From: Roseovarius sp. UBA6217
GTDB taxonomy: Bacteria > Pseudomonadota > Alphaproteobacteria > Rhodobacterales > Rhodobacteraceae
Length of the DNA: 37,817 nucleotides
Reading direction: 5' to 3'
NCBI GenBank assembly: GCA_002421985.1
Contig: DISF01000046.1
Span: 565-38,381 of the forward strand
Shown here: piece by piece, positions 24,855 to 32,355 of the stretch
Numbering within the stretch: position 1 is the first letter of the stretch
Layout of the letters: each line of letters opens with the position of its first letter
The notes under the pieces: model-generated
Told to the model about the DNA's origin: nothing
Seen by the model: the letters and a program-made list of their open reading frames with translations, nothing else
Database searches by the model: none
Translations under genes and position numbers: made by a program

Positions 24855-25175
24855 TCAGGCGGCCTCGGCCTGGGCTGCGGCGTGGCGGCGCTCGCTTTCC
24901 TCGCGCGACAACGCCACCGAGGTGCGCACGCCCTTGGAGACGAATTCCATCAGCCCCGCCACGACACGTTCGTTCGGGTCGATCCCGGCGCAGGACAGCA
25001 CCTCGCGCCCATCGCGCGAGCGCGCCCAGCGGGCGATCTGCTCGGGTCCGTTGCCGTATTTCTTGTCATCGGCGATGGCATCATCGAGCGCGGCCAGAAC
25101 CACGGCCGCAAAGAGTTTACGCGCACGGTTGCCCTGCTCGGCATTGAACGCCGTGCCATCAACGAAATCCTTCAT
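24855..25175 (-). CDS. Conserved small protein (DUF6280-like)
   Basis: A 106-residue protein starting MKDFVDGTAFNAEQGNRARK, with ALDDAIADDKKYGNGPEQIA and GREVLSCAGIDPNERVVAGL further on. It resembles a highly conserved Rhodobacterales family (DUF6280 in my recollection). It is mostly helical and charged, with one Cys and no membrane segment. Function is unknown. It is divergent from efp with about 215 bases between them and carries its own terminator, so it is probably monocistronic. The ATG at 25175 is favoured over upstream in-frame codons because conserved sequence starts here. Confidence 0.75.
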   Translation of the reverse strand: MKDFVDGTAFNAEQGNRARKLFAAVVLAALDDAIADDKKYGNGPEQIARWARSRDGREVLSCAGIDPNERVVAGLMEFVSKGVRTSVALSREESERRHAAAQAEAA

Positions 25176-25319
25176 ACTTGGTCCTGTTCTTATTGCTCTT
25201 GCGTTTCGGGCGTGCAGGCGGTTATGACGCCTTTTGATCGATTCGGATAGAGCGTAGATGCATAGCATCCATGCAAAATTCGCAATGCTTACGCTCCAGC
25301 GATACGAAATCTGGTTGTC

Positions 25320-25348
25320 TTGCTCGCGTGCACAACACGAGATATAGG
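25320..25348 (+). promoter_or_regulatory. Possible sigma-70 promoter of efp
   Basis: TTGCTC (25320-25325), a 17-base spacer and TATAGG (25343-25348) lie about 43 bases upstream of the EF-P start, in a noticeably AT-richer 215-base intergenic region. The fit to consensus is moderate. Confidence 0.3.
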
Positions 25349-25390
25349 GGCAACCATCGCCATATCAACCTTTTGCCACGGTTCGAACCC

Positions 25391-25954
25391 ATGCCCAAGA
25401 TCAACGGAAACGAAATACGCCCCGGCAACGTGCTGGAGCATAATGGCGGCCTCTGGGCCGCCGTGAAGGTGGAGCACGTCAAGCCCGGCAAGGGCGGCGC
25501 CTTTGCCCAGGTCGAAATGAAGAACCTGCGCAACGGCACCAAGCTCAACGAGCGGTTTCGCAGCGCCGACAAGGTCGAGCGCGTGCGCCTCGAGCAGAAG
25601 GACCAGCAATTCCTCTACGAGGAGAACGGCAAGCTGGTGTTCATGGACACCGAGACCTACGAGCAGATCGAACTGTCGGCCGACCTTCTGGGTGAGCGGC
25701 GGCCCTTCCTTCAGGACGGCATGACCATCACGGTCGAGTTCCACGAGAGCGAAGCGCTCCATGCCTCGCTGCCGCAAAAGGTGGTTTGCCGCATCGTCGA
25801 GACCGAGCCGGTCGTCAAGGGTCAGACGGCGGCCAACAGCTTCAAGCCCGCGATCCTTGACAATGGTGTCAAGGTCATGGTGCCGCCCTTTGTGGGGCCG
25901 GATGAAGAGATCGTCGTCAACACCGAGACGATGGAATATTCCGAGCGCGCCTGA
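25391..25954 (+). CDS. efp: Elongation factor P
   Basis: A 187-residue EF-P of normal length. The N-terminal KOW-like domain has the modifiable lysine K34 in KPGKGGAF. LNERFRSADKVERVRL leads to the OB domains, and the C-terminal region has VKGQTAANSFKPAIL and GVKVMVPPFV. EF-P relieves ribosome stalling at polyproline stretches. No Shine-Dalgarno sequence is visible before the ATG (CCACGGTTCGAACCC), so initiation may depend on leader context. The stop codon lies in the loop of a hairpin shared with the convergent gene. Confidence 0.97.
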   Translation: MPKINGNEIRPGNVLEHNGGLWAAVKVEHVKPGKGGAFAQVEMKNLRNGTKLNERFRSADKVERVRLEQKDQQFLYEENGKLVFMDTETYEQIELSADLLGERRPFLQDGMTITVEFHESEALHASLPQKVVCRIVETEPVVKGQTAANSFKPAILDNGVKVMVPPFVGPDEEIVVNTETMEYSERA

Positions 25955-25962
25955 GCGCGCTC
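25943..25962. other. Hairpin over the stop codons of efp and the YgfZ-like gene
   Basis: GAGCGCGC (25943-25950) and GCGCGCTC (25955-25962) form a perfect 8-bp stem with loop CTGA, which contains the efp stop codon. The convergent gene ends at 25961 within the other arm. No T-run is present on either side. It may act as a bidirectional transcript end. Confidence 0.5.
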
Positions 25963-26698
25963 AAGAGCCCAGCGGATCGACCCGCGCCGTGCCCGCGCTC
26001 ATGCCCGGCCCGGCGCGGTCGTGGCGCAGCCAGGCGATGCCGCGCCCGCCCGACTGGGTATAGAGCGTGCCCGCGCTCTTGCCGTCCTGGGTGGTGATCT
26101 CGGTCCCCACCGGGGCCTCGCCATGCACCGCGACCAGCGCGAGACCCTTTTTCAGCTCGGTCTTGTGCTTCATCCGCGCGGTGACCTCCTGCCCGACATA
26201 GCATCCCTTGCGGAAATCGACGCCACCCAGCCGCTCGAACCCGGCCTCGAGGATATAGGTCTCGGGCGTCAGCTCGATCCCCGTCTCGGGGATGCAATGG
26301 GCCACGCGGATGCGATCGAAATCGGTGCCGTCCGTGCCGCCCTCCGCACCATAAAGCCGCCAGCCGAGATCGGGGTGGCGCGGATCGGGCAAGGCCCCTT
26401 CGGGGGCGGGGCCGGTGCCGCGGCGCAGGGCCATGCCGGTCTCGGCGATCTGCACATCGGCGCGCAGCTTGTAGAGCGAGAGCCGCTGCATCAGCATCGG
26501 CGCAAGCCCCGCATCCACATCGAGCAGGATCGCGCCCTCGTGGCGCAGCAGGAAGAAATCGGCCAGATACTTGCCCTGCGGCGTCAGCAGCGCGGCATAG
26601 ACAAGGCCCTGATCGAGCCGCTTGAGGTCGTTCGTCACCAGCCCTTGCAGAAAGCTCTCGGCCTCGCTTCCGGTGATTTTCAGAATGCGCCGTGCCAT
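25961..26698 (-). CDS. ygfZ: YgfZ/GcvT-domain folate-binding protein
   Basis: A 245-residue protein of the YgfZ/IBA57 family. The signature K164-G165-C166-Y167-x-G-Q-E appears as DFRKGCYVGQEVTAR. The N-terminal FLQGLVTNDLKRLD and LLTPQGKYLADFFL are also typical. These proteins use folate to help maintain Fe-S clusters, for example in MiaB. The ATG at 26698 is preceded by AAGGGAACGGGC and matches the family start. The open frame continues far upstream on the minus strand, but only as antisense to the glycosyltransferase gene. Convergent with efp. Confidence 0.9.
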   Translation of the reverse strand: MARRILKITGSEAESFLQGLVTNDLKRLDQGLVYAALLTPQGKYLADFFLLRHEGAILLDVDAGLAPMLMQRLSLYKLRADVQIAETGMALRRGTGPAPEGALPDPRHPDLGWRLYGAEGGTDGTDFDRIRVAHCIPETGIELTPETYILEAGFERLGGVDFRKGCYVGQEVTARMKHKTELKKGLALVAVHGEAPVGTEITTQDGKSAGTLYTQSGGRGIAWLRHDRAGPGMSAGTARVDPLGS

Positions 26699-26762
26699 GC
26701 CCGTTCCCTTGCCTGTTGCTGGGTAATATAGGGTTTCGGGCAGGACACGGAAGGGGGCAGCG

Positions 26763-27449
26763 ATGCGGGCCGAGCTATCGGTGGTGATTCCCACGCTGAA
26801 TGCGGCTGAGGCGTTGCCTGCCTGCCTCGCGGCGCTTGTCGAGGGGCTGCATGCGGGGCTGATCCGCGAGGTGATCGTGAGCGACGGCGGATCGGGCGAT
26901 GCCACCGCCCTGATCGCCGACGCGGCGGGGGCGGTGATTGTCACCGGCGCGCCGTCACGCGGCGGGCAGTTGCGGCGCGGGGCGGCGGTGGCGGGCGGCG
27001 CGTGGCTCCTGGTCCTGCACGCCGACACGGTGCTGCCCGAGGGCTGGGCGGGGGCCGTGCGCGCGCAGATGGCGCAGGGCGGGGCAGCGGCGTTCCGGCT
27101 CTCGTTTGACGCGGGCGGGCTGGCGCCGTGGCTGGTGGCGGGCTGGGCCAACCTGCGCACGAGGGTGTTCGGGCTGCCCTATGGCGATCAGGGGTTGCTC
27201 ATCTCGCGCGCCGACTATGAGCGCGCGGGCGGCTACCCCGATATCCCGCTGATGGAGGATGTGGCGCTCGCGCTTGCGCTGAGGGGGCAGGGCGGGCGGA
27301 TCGCGCTCTTGCCGCTGGCGGTGCGCACATCGGCGGCGCGATTCCTGCGCGATGGCTGGCTGCGGCGGGGGGCGCGCAACCTGTGGCTTCTGGCGCGCTA
27401 TCTGTGCGGGGCCGATCCGGCGCGGCTGGCCGCGCGGTATCGGCGGTAG
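26763..27449 (+). CDS. Family 2 glycosyltransferase (TIGR04283-like)
   Basis: A 228-residue GT-A glycosyltransferase. LSVVIPTLNAAEALPACLAAL starts the nucleotide-binding fold. EVIVSDGGSGDAT and LVLHADTVLP contain the donor-site DxD-like residues. PYGDQGLLISRADYERAGGYPD and PLMEDVALALAL give the acceptor-side ED motif. The pattern matches the TIGR04283 family, some members of which are linked to arsenosugar synthesis. No ars genes are nearby, so the substrate remains unknown. It is divergent from ygfZ (64 bases) and ends 14 bases before a convergent permease gene. Confidence 0.85.
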   Translation: MRAELSVVIPTLNAAEALPACLAALVEGLHAGLIREVIVSDGGSGDATALIADAAGAVIVTGAPSRGGQLRRGAAVAGGAWLLVLHADTVLPEGWAGAVRAQMAQGGAAAFRLSFDAGGLAPWLVAGWANLRTRVFGLPYGDQGLLISRADYERAGGYPDIPLMEDVALALALRGQGGRIALLPLAVRTSAARFLRDGWLRRGARNLWLLARYLCGADPARLAARYRR

Positions 27450-27463
27450 CGCCCCGCCTCCCG

Positions 27464-28573
27464 TCACGCCGCCGGGCGGGAGGTGTTCAGCTCTTCCTCG
27501 GTTTCGGGCAGGCCCTCGCGTGACAACAGAACGGCGATCGGGCGCAGCCCCGGCACATGGCTGAACACGATCATTGCGCCCACCATGATCGGCACCGCGA
27601 GAAACATCCCCGGTATCCCCCAGACCGCGCCCCAGAACGCCAGGCTGATGATGATCCCGAAGGACGACACCCGCAACGCGCGGCCCATCAGCATCGGGTC
27701 GATCACGTTGCCGGCGAGGAACTGGATCCCGGCGACAATGGCGAAAATGCCGAGTGTTACCGGCCCTTCGCCCAGTTGCACGAAGGTCACCAGCGCCACC
27801 AGCACCGTCGCCACGATAGAGCCGATGGTAGGGATATAGTTGAGCACAAAGGTGAGGATGCCGATCGCGCCTGCAAGATCAAGCTCGAAGGCGCGCGCCA
27901 CGCCATAGACCAGCAGCCCGGTCACCGCGCTCACCAGCGTCTTGACCAAGAGGTAATGGTTCACCCGGTGGATGATCGAGCCGATGATGCGCCTGGCGCG
28001 ATCGGCCTGCGCGCGGTCGCCCAGCAGGCTTTCGAGCTTGGTATCGAACCAGACACGCTCGGCAAAGAGAAAGCCCACGAAGAGGATCACCAGCACCGTG
28101 CCCTGCATCAGGCTGCCCGCCTGGCCTGCGATGGTGCGCAAATAGCCCGCGACATCGAAGGTCGCCACCGCCTGCCGCACCGCCGCCTCGGCCTGCGGTC
28201 CCAGCCACGAGACGGCGGCGGCCATCGCCTCGGGGGCGCGGTCGGTATAGGCGATGGTGGTGGAGAGCACCGTGTTGGCCTGCGACAGGATGATTGCCGA
28301 GAGGCTGAGCAGCGCCGCCGAGATCAGCACCAGCGCCGCGATGCTGGCAAGCCAGTTGGGGATGTGTGCCGGGCCGATGCGAATCCGCGCGATGGAATTG
28401 ATCGCGTCGGAGGTGAGGCTGAAGAGGATGATCGCGGTGGCCAGAGAGATGAGCAGGAAGCGCGCCTGCACCAGCAGGAAAAGCACCACCGCGAACGCGA
28501 TGATGAGTTGCGCGGCGGTGCGGATACGCTGGAAATCCTGCGTCTCGGGGGGGGTGTATCGGGGCGTGGTCAC
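27464..28573 (-). CDS. AI-2E family transporter (PerM/YdiK-like permease)
   Basis: A 369-residue polytopic membrane protein. Hydrophobic segments lie near residues 20-55 and 70-100, and several more fall between 155 and 345, giving about seven to eight helices. FVLNYIPTIGSIVATVLVAL and GNVIDPMLMGRALRVSSFGI are the diagnostic segments of the family. Members export small molecules or ions; the AI-2 name is historical and the substrate is not known here. It starts with GTG at 28573 (VTTPRYTPPETQ). The chpT gene is upstream on the same strand with a 68-base gap. Confidence 0.9.
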   Translation of the reverse strand: MTTPRYTPPETQDFQRIRTAAQLIIAFAVVLFLLVQARFLLISLATAIILFSLTSDAINSIARIRIGPAHIPNWLASIAALVLISAALLSLSAIILSQANTVLSTTIAYTDRAPEAMAAAVSWLGPQAEAAVRQAVATFDVAGYLRTIAGQAGSLMQGTVLVILFVGFLFAERVWFDTKLESLLGDRAQADRARRIIGSIIHRVNHYLLVKTLVSAVTGLLVYGVARAFELDLAGAIGILTFVLNYIPTIGSIVATVLVALVTFVQLGEGPVTLGIFAIVAGIQFLAGNVIDPMLMGRALRVSSFGIIISLAFWGAVWGIPGMFLAVPIMVGAMIVFSHVPGLRPIAVLLSREGLPETEEELNTSRPAA

Positions 28574-28641
28574 GTCTTGGGGCGCTCGTTTTTCTGGTGA
28601 TCTGGCGGCTTTGCCCCACTATCGGGAAAAACCCGAGAAGA

Positions 28642-29268
28642 TCAATCGCGCGCGGGCAATATCAGGGTGATTGCGAGAGTATCGGTTTGGGATGTGACCT
28701 CTATCGCGGCATCCCTCTGCGCGATCCGGGCGGCGAGCAGGTGAAATTCGATGCGGCGCGGATCGGCCTCGGGCAGGGCTGTGCGCCCGGCCAGCCCATC
28801 CCACAGCACGGGATCGGGCAGACCAAGCGGGCCGGTGACTGTGGTCACGATGCGCGCGCCGCCCGAGCGCGTCACCGCCAGCGTCCCGCCACGCGGCAGC
28901 GCCTGCGCCGCGCAGAGCACCGCCAGCGCGACAAGCTGCGCGTCGGGCCGCGCCAGCGGGCCGTCAAGCGCCCAGTCGAGGTGCAGCCGGGGGCGCGCGG
29001 CGAGATGGCCGCGCACGGTGCCGCCAAGCACGCGGCTGTCGAGCGGCTCGCCCGCCCCCGCCCCGCCAAAGGCCATGCGCAGCATTTCCAGCGTGGCGCG
29101 CGCGCCGGTCAGGCTGTCGCGCAGCAGCGCCATTTCCTCGGGGCCGCAGCCGCCCGGCATGTCGGTGAGAAATTCAAGCCCGGTCAGCGCCGCGCCGATG
29201 GGGCTTGCGAGATCGTGGCAAATGCGCGAGCCTACCATTGCGGCAAGCCGGGGATCATCCTGCGGCAT
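28642..29268 (-). CDS. chpT: Histidine phosphotransferase ChpT
   Basis: A 208-residue dimeric histidine phosphotransferase. The phospho-acceptor is H18 in GSRICHDLASPIGAALTGLEFL, which matches the ChpT DHp helix. The C-terminal part is a degenerate ATPase-like domain (LLAARIAQRDAAIEV, LAITLILP) without recognisable N and G boxes, as in ChpT. It passes phosphate from CckA to CtrA (and CpdR), controlling cell cycle, motility and, in Rhodobacter relatives, GTA expression and release. The ATG at 29268 is chosen by family length; it is divergent from a DUF3553 gene with 26 bases between the starts. Confidence 0.92.
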   Translation of the reverse strand: MPQDDPRLAAMVGSRICHDLASPIGAALTGLEFLTDMPGGCGPEEMALLRDSLTGARATLEMLRMAFGGAGAGEPLDSRVLGGTVRGHLAARPRLHLDWALDGPLARPDAQLVALAVLCAAQALPRGGTLAVTRSGGARIVTTVTGPLGLPDPVLWDGLAGRTALPEADPRRIEFHLLAARIAQRDAAIEVTSQTDTLAITLILPARD

Positions 29269-29294
29269 CGGTGATACCGGGAGAGGGGATGGGC

Positions 29295-29477
29295 ATGATC
29301 GGGATGAACGCGGTGCTGGAGCCGGGGATGCTGGTGGAAAACCCCGCACGCCCCGATTGGGGCGTGGGGCAGGTGCAATCCAATATCGGCGGGCGCATCA
29401 CGGTAACCTTTCGCGAAGAGGGCAAGGTGGTGATCGACGGCAACCGCGTGGCGCTGTTGCCTGTCCTTGATGGCTGA
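29295..29477 (+). CDS. DUF3553 domain protein
   Basis: A 60-residue protein with PGMLVENPARPDWGVGQVQS and RITVTFREEGKVVI, matching the small beta-barrel-like DUF3553 family. ATG 29295 is chosen because GAGAGGGG (29281-29288) then has a 6-base spacing; ATG 29289 and 29304 are alternatives. It is paired head-to-head with chpT, an arrangement I recall as common in Rhodobacterales. Function is unknown. Confidence 0.8.
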   Translation: MIGMNAVLEPGMLVENPARPDWGVGQVQSNIGGRITVTFREEGKVVIDGNRVALLPVLDG

Positions 29478-29483
29478 TCGAGG

Positions 29484-29498
29484 TTAGCAAACGGTTAA
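29484..29498. promoter_or_regulatory. CtrA-box-like site upstream of olsB
   Basis: TTAG-CAAACGG-TTAA has the correct 7-base spacer of the CtrA box TTAA-N7-TTAA, with one mismatch in the first half. It lies about 112 bases upstream of olsB and just after the DUF3553 stop codon. Confidence 0.35.
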
Positions 29499-29609
29499 GA
29501 CCTGAGCGTATCACGGCGGCGGCCCTGCGGCCAGTGGTGCGTTGCAACCGGGCCCGCGCCTGCGTAGAAGCCGGGACAAGCCCAGCCAGACACAGAAGAG
29601 ACGAGGCCG

Positions 29610-30389
29610 ATGACCGCACCCGCTCCCCGATTCCGTGTCGAGATCGCGCGCGACGCCGCCGATATCGAGGCCGCGCAGCGCCTGCGCTATGAGGTCTTCA
29701 TCGAGGAACTGGGTGGCGATGGGCCGCTTGTCGACCATGGCGCGCGGCTGGAGCGCGACCGGTTCGATCCGTTCTTCGATCACCTGATTCTGCGCGATAC
29801 CGCGCAGGGCGGTGCGGTGGTCGGGGTCTACCGGCTGTTGCGGGCCGAGGCGGCGGCGCGCGCAGGGCAATTCTATTCCGAGGATGAATACGATCTCGCC
29901 CCCCTGCGTGCGAGCGGGCGGCACCTGCTGGAATTGGGCCGCTCTTGCGTGGCGCGGTCCTATCGCGGGGGCGAGGCGCTCTATCATCTCTGGCAGGGGC
30001 TGGCGTGCTATGTCGAGCGGCACCGGATCGAGGTGCTTTTCGGCGTGGCGAGCTTTCACGGCACCGATGTGGCGGCGCTGGCGCAGCCGCTCTCGCTTTT
30101 GCATTATCGCCATCTTGCGCCGCCCGCGCTGCGGGTGCGCGCGCGCGAAGAGCATTTTCAGCCGATGGACCTGGTGCCCGAGGCCGCGCTTGATCGCGCC
30201 GTGGCGATGCGCGCGGTGCCCGCGCTCATCAAGGCCTATCTGCGGTTGGGCGGCTGCGTGGGCGAGGGGGCCTATGTCGATCACGCGTTCAACACCACCG
30301 ATGTCTGCCTGGTGATGGATACCGCGCTGCTGAGCGCGCGGCAGCGCGCGATGTATACGCGCGGGGGCAAAGCCGGGGACACAGCGTGA
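29610..30389 (+). CDS. olsB: Ornithine-acyl-ACP N-acyltransferase OlsB
   Basis: A 259-residue GNAT-related acyltransferase. RVEIARDAADIEAAQRLRYEVFIEELG starts the fold. DHLILRD and VGVYRLLR are the core strands, and LELGRSCVARSYRGG is the OlsB/haemolysin-like signature. GVASFHGTD and NTTDVCLVMD follow. The enzyme adds a 3-hydroxyacyl chain from ACP to the alpha-amino group of ornithine, making lyso-ornithine lipid at the inner membrane. olsA starts within its last codons (GTGA overlap), so the pair is one operon. A CtrA-like site lies upstream. Confidence 0.9.
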   Translation: MTAPAPRFRVEIARDAADIEAAQRLRYEVFIEELGGDGPLVDHGARLERDRFDPFFDHLILRDTAQGGAVVGVYRLLRAEAAARAGQFYSEDEYDLAPLRASGRHLLELGRSCVARSYRGGEALYHLWQGLACYVERHRIEVLFGVASFHGTDVAALAQPLSLLHYRHLAPPALRVRAREEHFQPMDLVPEAALDRAVAMRAVPALIKAYLRLGGCVGEGAYVDHAFNTTDVCLVMDTALLSARQRAMYTRGGKAGDTA

Positions 30390-31219
30390 GCGTTACCTGG
30401 CGGTCATCCGCCCCCCCGCCCGAGGTGCCGCGCGCGCCGGGGCACTGGCGGCGGGTGGCGTGGCGGGGCGGGCGCATCGCGCTGGTGATCGGGGCGGGGG
30501 TGCTGGCGACGCTGGCGCTGCGGCTGGCCGAGCGGCTCCTGCATGGGCAGGCGCGGCCCTGGACGCCCGCGATCACGGTCTGGGTCTGCCGCCGGGTGCT
30601 GGCGATCATCGGGATCGGGCATGTGATCGAGGGCAAGCCCCTGCAAGGCCCCGGCGCGGTGGTGTGCAACCATGTCTCCTGGCTTGATATCTTCGTGCTC
30701 AATGCGCGCAAGCGGGTGTATTTCGTGTCCAAGGCGGAGGTGGCGGGCTGGCCCGGCATCGGCTTTCTCGCGCGGCTTGTCGGCACGGTGTTCATCACCC
30801 GCGACGCGCGCGCGGCGCGCGCGCAGACGGATCTCTTGAAGGAGCGCTTGGGCGCGGGGCAGCGGCTGTTGTTCTTTCCCGAGGGAACAAGCACCGACGG
30901 GATGCGCCTGCGCCCGTTCAAATCGTCGCTGTTCCAGGCGCTCTGCGCGGCGGGTGCGGGCGGCGGGTTGCGGGTGCAGCCGGTCACGCTGGTCTACGAG
31001 GCCCCCGAGGGGGCGGATGCGCGGGCCTATGGCTGGTGGGGCGATATGGAGTTCGGCACCCACCTTGTCGCGGTGCTGGGGATGGCACGGCAGGGCCGGG
31101 TGCGCGTGATCTGCCACGCGCCGCTGGCGGCGGGCGATTTCGCCGATCGCAAGGCGCTCGCGGCGGCCTGCGAACGCGCGGTGCGCGCAGGATTGCCGCA
31201 GGACCGACGCGGGACGTGA
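30386..31219 (+). CDS. olsA: Lyso-ornithine lipid O-acyltransferase OlsA (PlsC family)
   Basis: A 277-residue PlsC-type acyltransferase. An N-terminal hydrophobic helix (about 31-48) anchors it to the membrane. The catalytic H96-x4-D101 is in CNHVSWLDIF, and the substrate motif FFPEGTSTDG lies near residue 170. It adds the second fatty acid to lyso-ornithine lipid to give a phosphorus-free membrane lipid. The role is supported by the overlap with olsB (GTG start in GTGA). A perfect 12-bp inverted repeat lies 180 bases downstream. Confidence 0.9.
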   Translation: MSVTWRSSAPPPEVPRAPGHWRRVAWRGGRIALVIGAGVLATLALRLAERLLHGQARPWTPAITVWVCRRVLAIIGIGHVIEGKPLQGPGAVVCNHVSWLDIFVLNARKRVYFVSKAEVAGWPGIGFLARLVGTVFITRDARAARAQTDLLKERLGAGQRLLFFPEGTSTDGMRLRPFKSSLFQALCAAGAGGGLRVQPVTLVYEAPEGADARAYGWWGDMEFGTHLVAVLGMARQGRVRVICHAPLAAGDFADRKALAAACERAVRAGLPQDRRGT

Positions 31220-31399
31220 GGGGGCTGTTGCTGCCATTGGCGGTTTGAGAGATCGCGCGGCGGGCTTCGGGCTTGATCCCGCGCGGGGGGCAAATGGTCA
31301 ACGACCGCAACAGGCCCTTCGCGACGCCTCGCGCACCGCATTGCGCAACATGGCAGGCCGGATCATCCTTGGGCTTTGTCTGTCAGATGCCGGACACGA

Positions 31400-31437
31400 G
31401 AGTGTGTCGCGCTTATCTCCATTCACGCGACACACTC
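31400..31437. other. Perfect 12-bp inverted repeat between olsA and the phosphatase gene
   Basis: GAGTGTGTCGCG (31400-31411) and CGCGACACACTC (31426-31437) are exact complements with a 14-base loop. The 282-base stretch 31220-31501 between two converging genes holds no supportable gene. The repeat could serve as a two-way transcript end, although no T-run is attached. A protein-binding site is the alternative. Confidence 0.5.
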
Positions 31438-31501
31438 CAACCTATTGATTTCGCATGTTCGAGGATCTCAAAACCCGTCCCCGCTTTTAAGCAACAATGC
31501 T

Positions 31502-32185
31502 CTAGAACAGCGGCTTGTGGGTCGCGTCATACGCGGCCTGGATCTCTGCGTGGTCGTATTCCGTCGCGATCCACTCCTCAAAGCCGATACCGGTCTCGGC
31601 CTCGCGCGCGGCATATCGGTCGAGGATGAAATCGAGCACGCCGGTGCGCGACCATTTCAGGTGGATATATTTCACCCCCAGCATCCTTTTCGCCTCGGCC
31701 ACGGGGCGGCCTTCGATCACCATGAGATAGATCGCCGAGGCAAAGCCCGCCCTGTCGGCCCCGGATTTGCAATGCATCACGAAGGGGCGTTCGATCTCGC
31801 GAAAGGCGGCGATCAGCGCCTCTATATTGGCGCGCGGGGCCGCGTCGCGGGCCTGAAGCGTGCAATCGACGAGGGTCAGGCCAAGGCGGCGGCAGCTTTC
31901 GGCCTCGGTGAGGTAATGCGCCGCGCCGCCCGCGCCGCGCAGGTTGAGGATGGCGCGCACGCCGCGCGCCTTGAGCCGGACAAGCCTGCCATGGGTGGGC
32001 TGGTTCGAGCGCCAGACGCCGGGGGCCACCTCGAACTGGTTGGTCCAGACAATGCGCAGGATCGCGTGATCGAACCAAAGGTTGTAGATATGCGCGCGGC
32101 GGCGGTTCTCGGGGGTGGACAGATCGGTATTGTAGGAGGCGCGCAGCCTGCGCTCCCAGTCCGATATCCGTTTGAAAAGGCTCAT
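31502..32185 (-). CDS. Tyrosine/dual-specificity phosphatase-like protein
   Basis: A 227-residue protein with the CX5R phosphatase loop C139-KSGAD-R145 (MHCKSGADRAG). Upstream are WRSNQPTHGRLVRLKARGVRAILNLRG, typical of bacterial DSP/Siw14-like phosphatases, and a possible general-acid region near D108-D114. The C-terminus is charged and helical (RYAAREAETGIGFEEWI). The substrate, whether protein phosphotyrosine or a small phosphate ester, is not predictable. It is monocistronic, divergent from an aminotransferase gene with 170 bases between the starts. Confidence 0.85.
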   Translation of the reverse strand: MSLFKRISDWERRLRASYNTDLSTPENRRRAHIYNLWFDHAILRIVWTNQFEVAPGVWRSNQPTHGRLVRLKARGVRAILNLRGAGGAAHYLTEAESCRRLGLTLVDCTLQARDAAPRANIEALIAAFREIERPFVMHCKSGADRAGFASAIYLMVIEGRPVAEAKRMLGVKYIHLKWSRTGVLDFILDRYAAREAETGIGFEEWIATEYDHAEIQAAYDATHKPLF

Positions 32186-32355
32186 CTGCGGCGCGCTCTC
32201 CGGTCTTTGGGGCCGCGTGCGCCCCGCCGCCCCCGATTAGGCGAGCGCGCCGCCGATGACAAGCCGGTGACGCACCGCGCGGAGAGGGCGCGCGGTGGCG
32301 TTGACGCCGCCGGGCAGGGGCGTAAGGTCGCCTGCGTCATCAACGGGAGTCCTCC

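Noticed and set aside
23600..25147. A 515-codon plus-strand frame antisense to cobQ
   Set aside because: cobQ is certain from its P-loop and amidotransferase motifs.
26699..27160. N-terminal extension of the YgfZ-like frame
   Set aside because: It runs antisense to the glycosyltransferase gene, and family length and ribosome binding site support the start at 26698.
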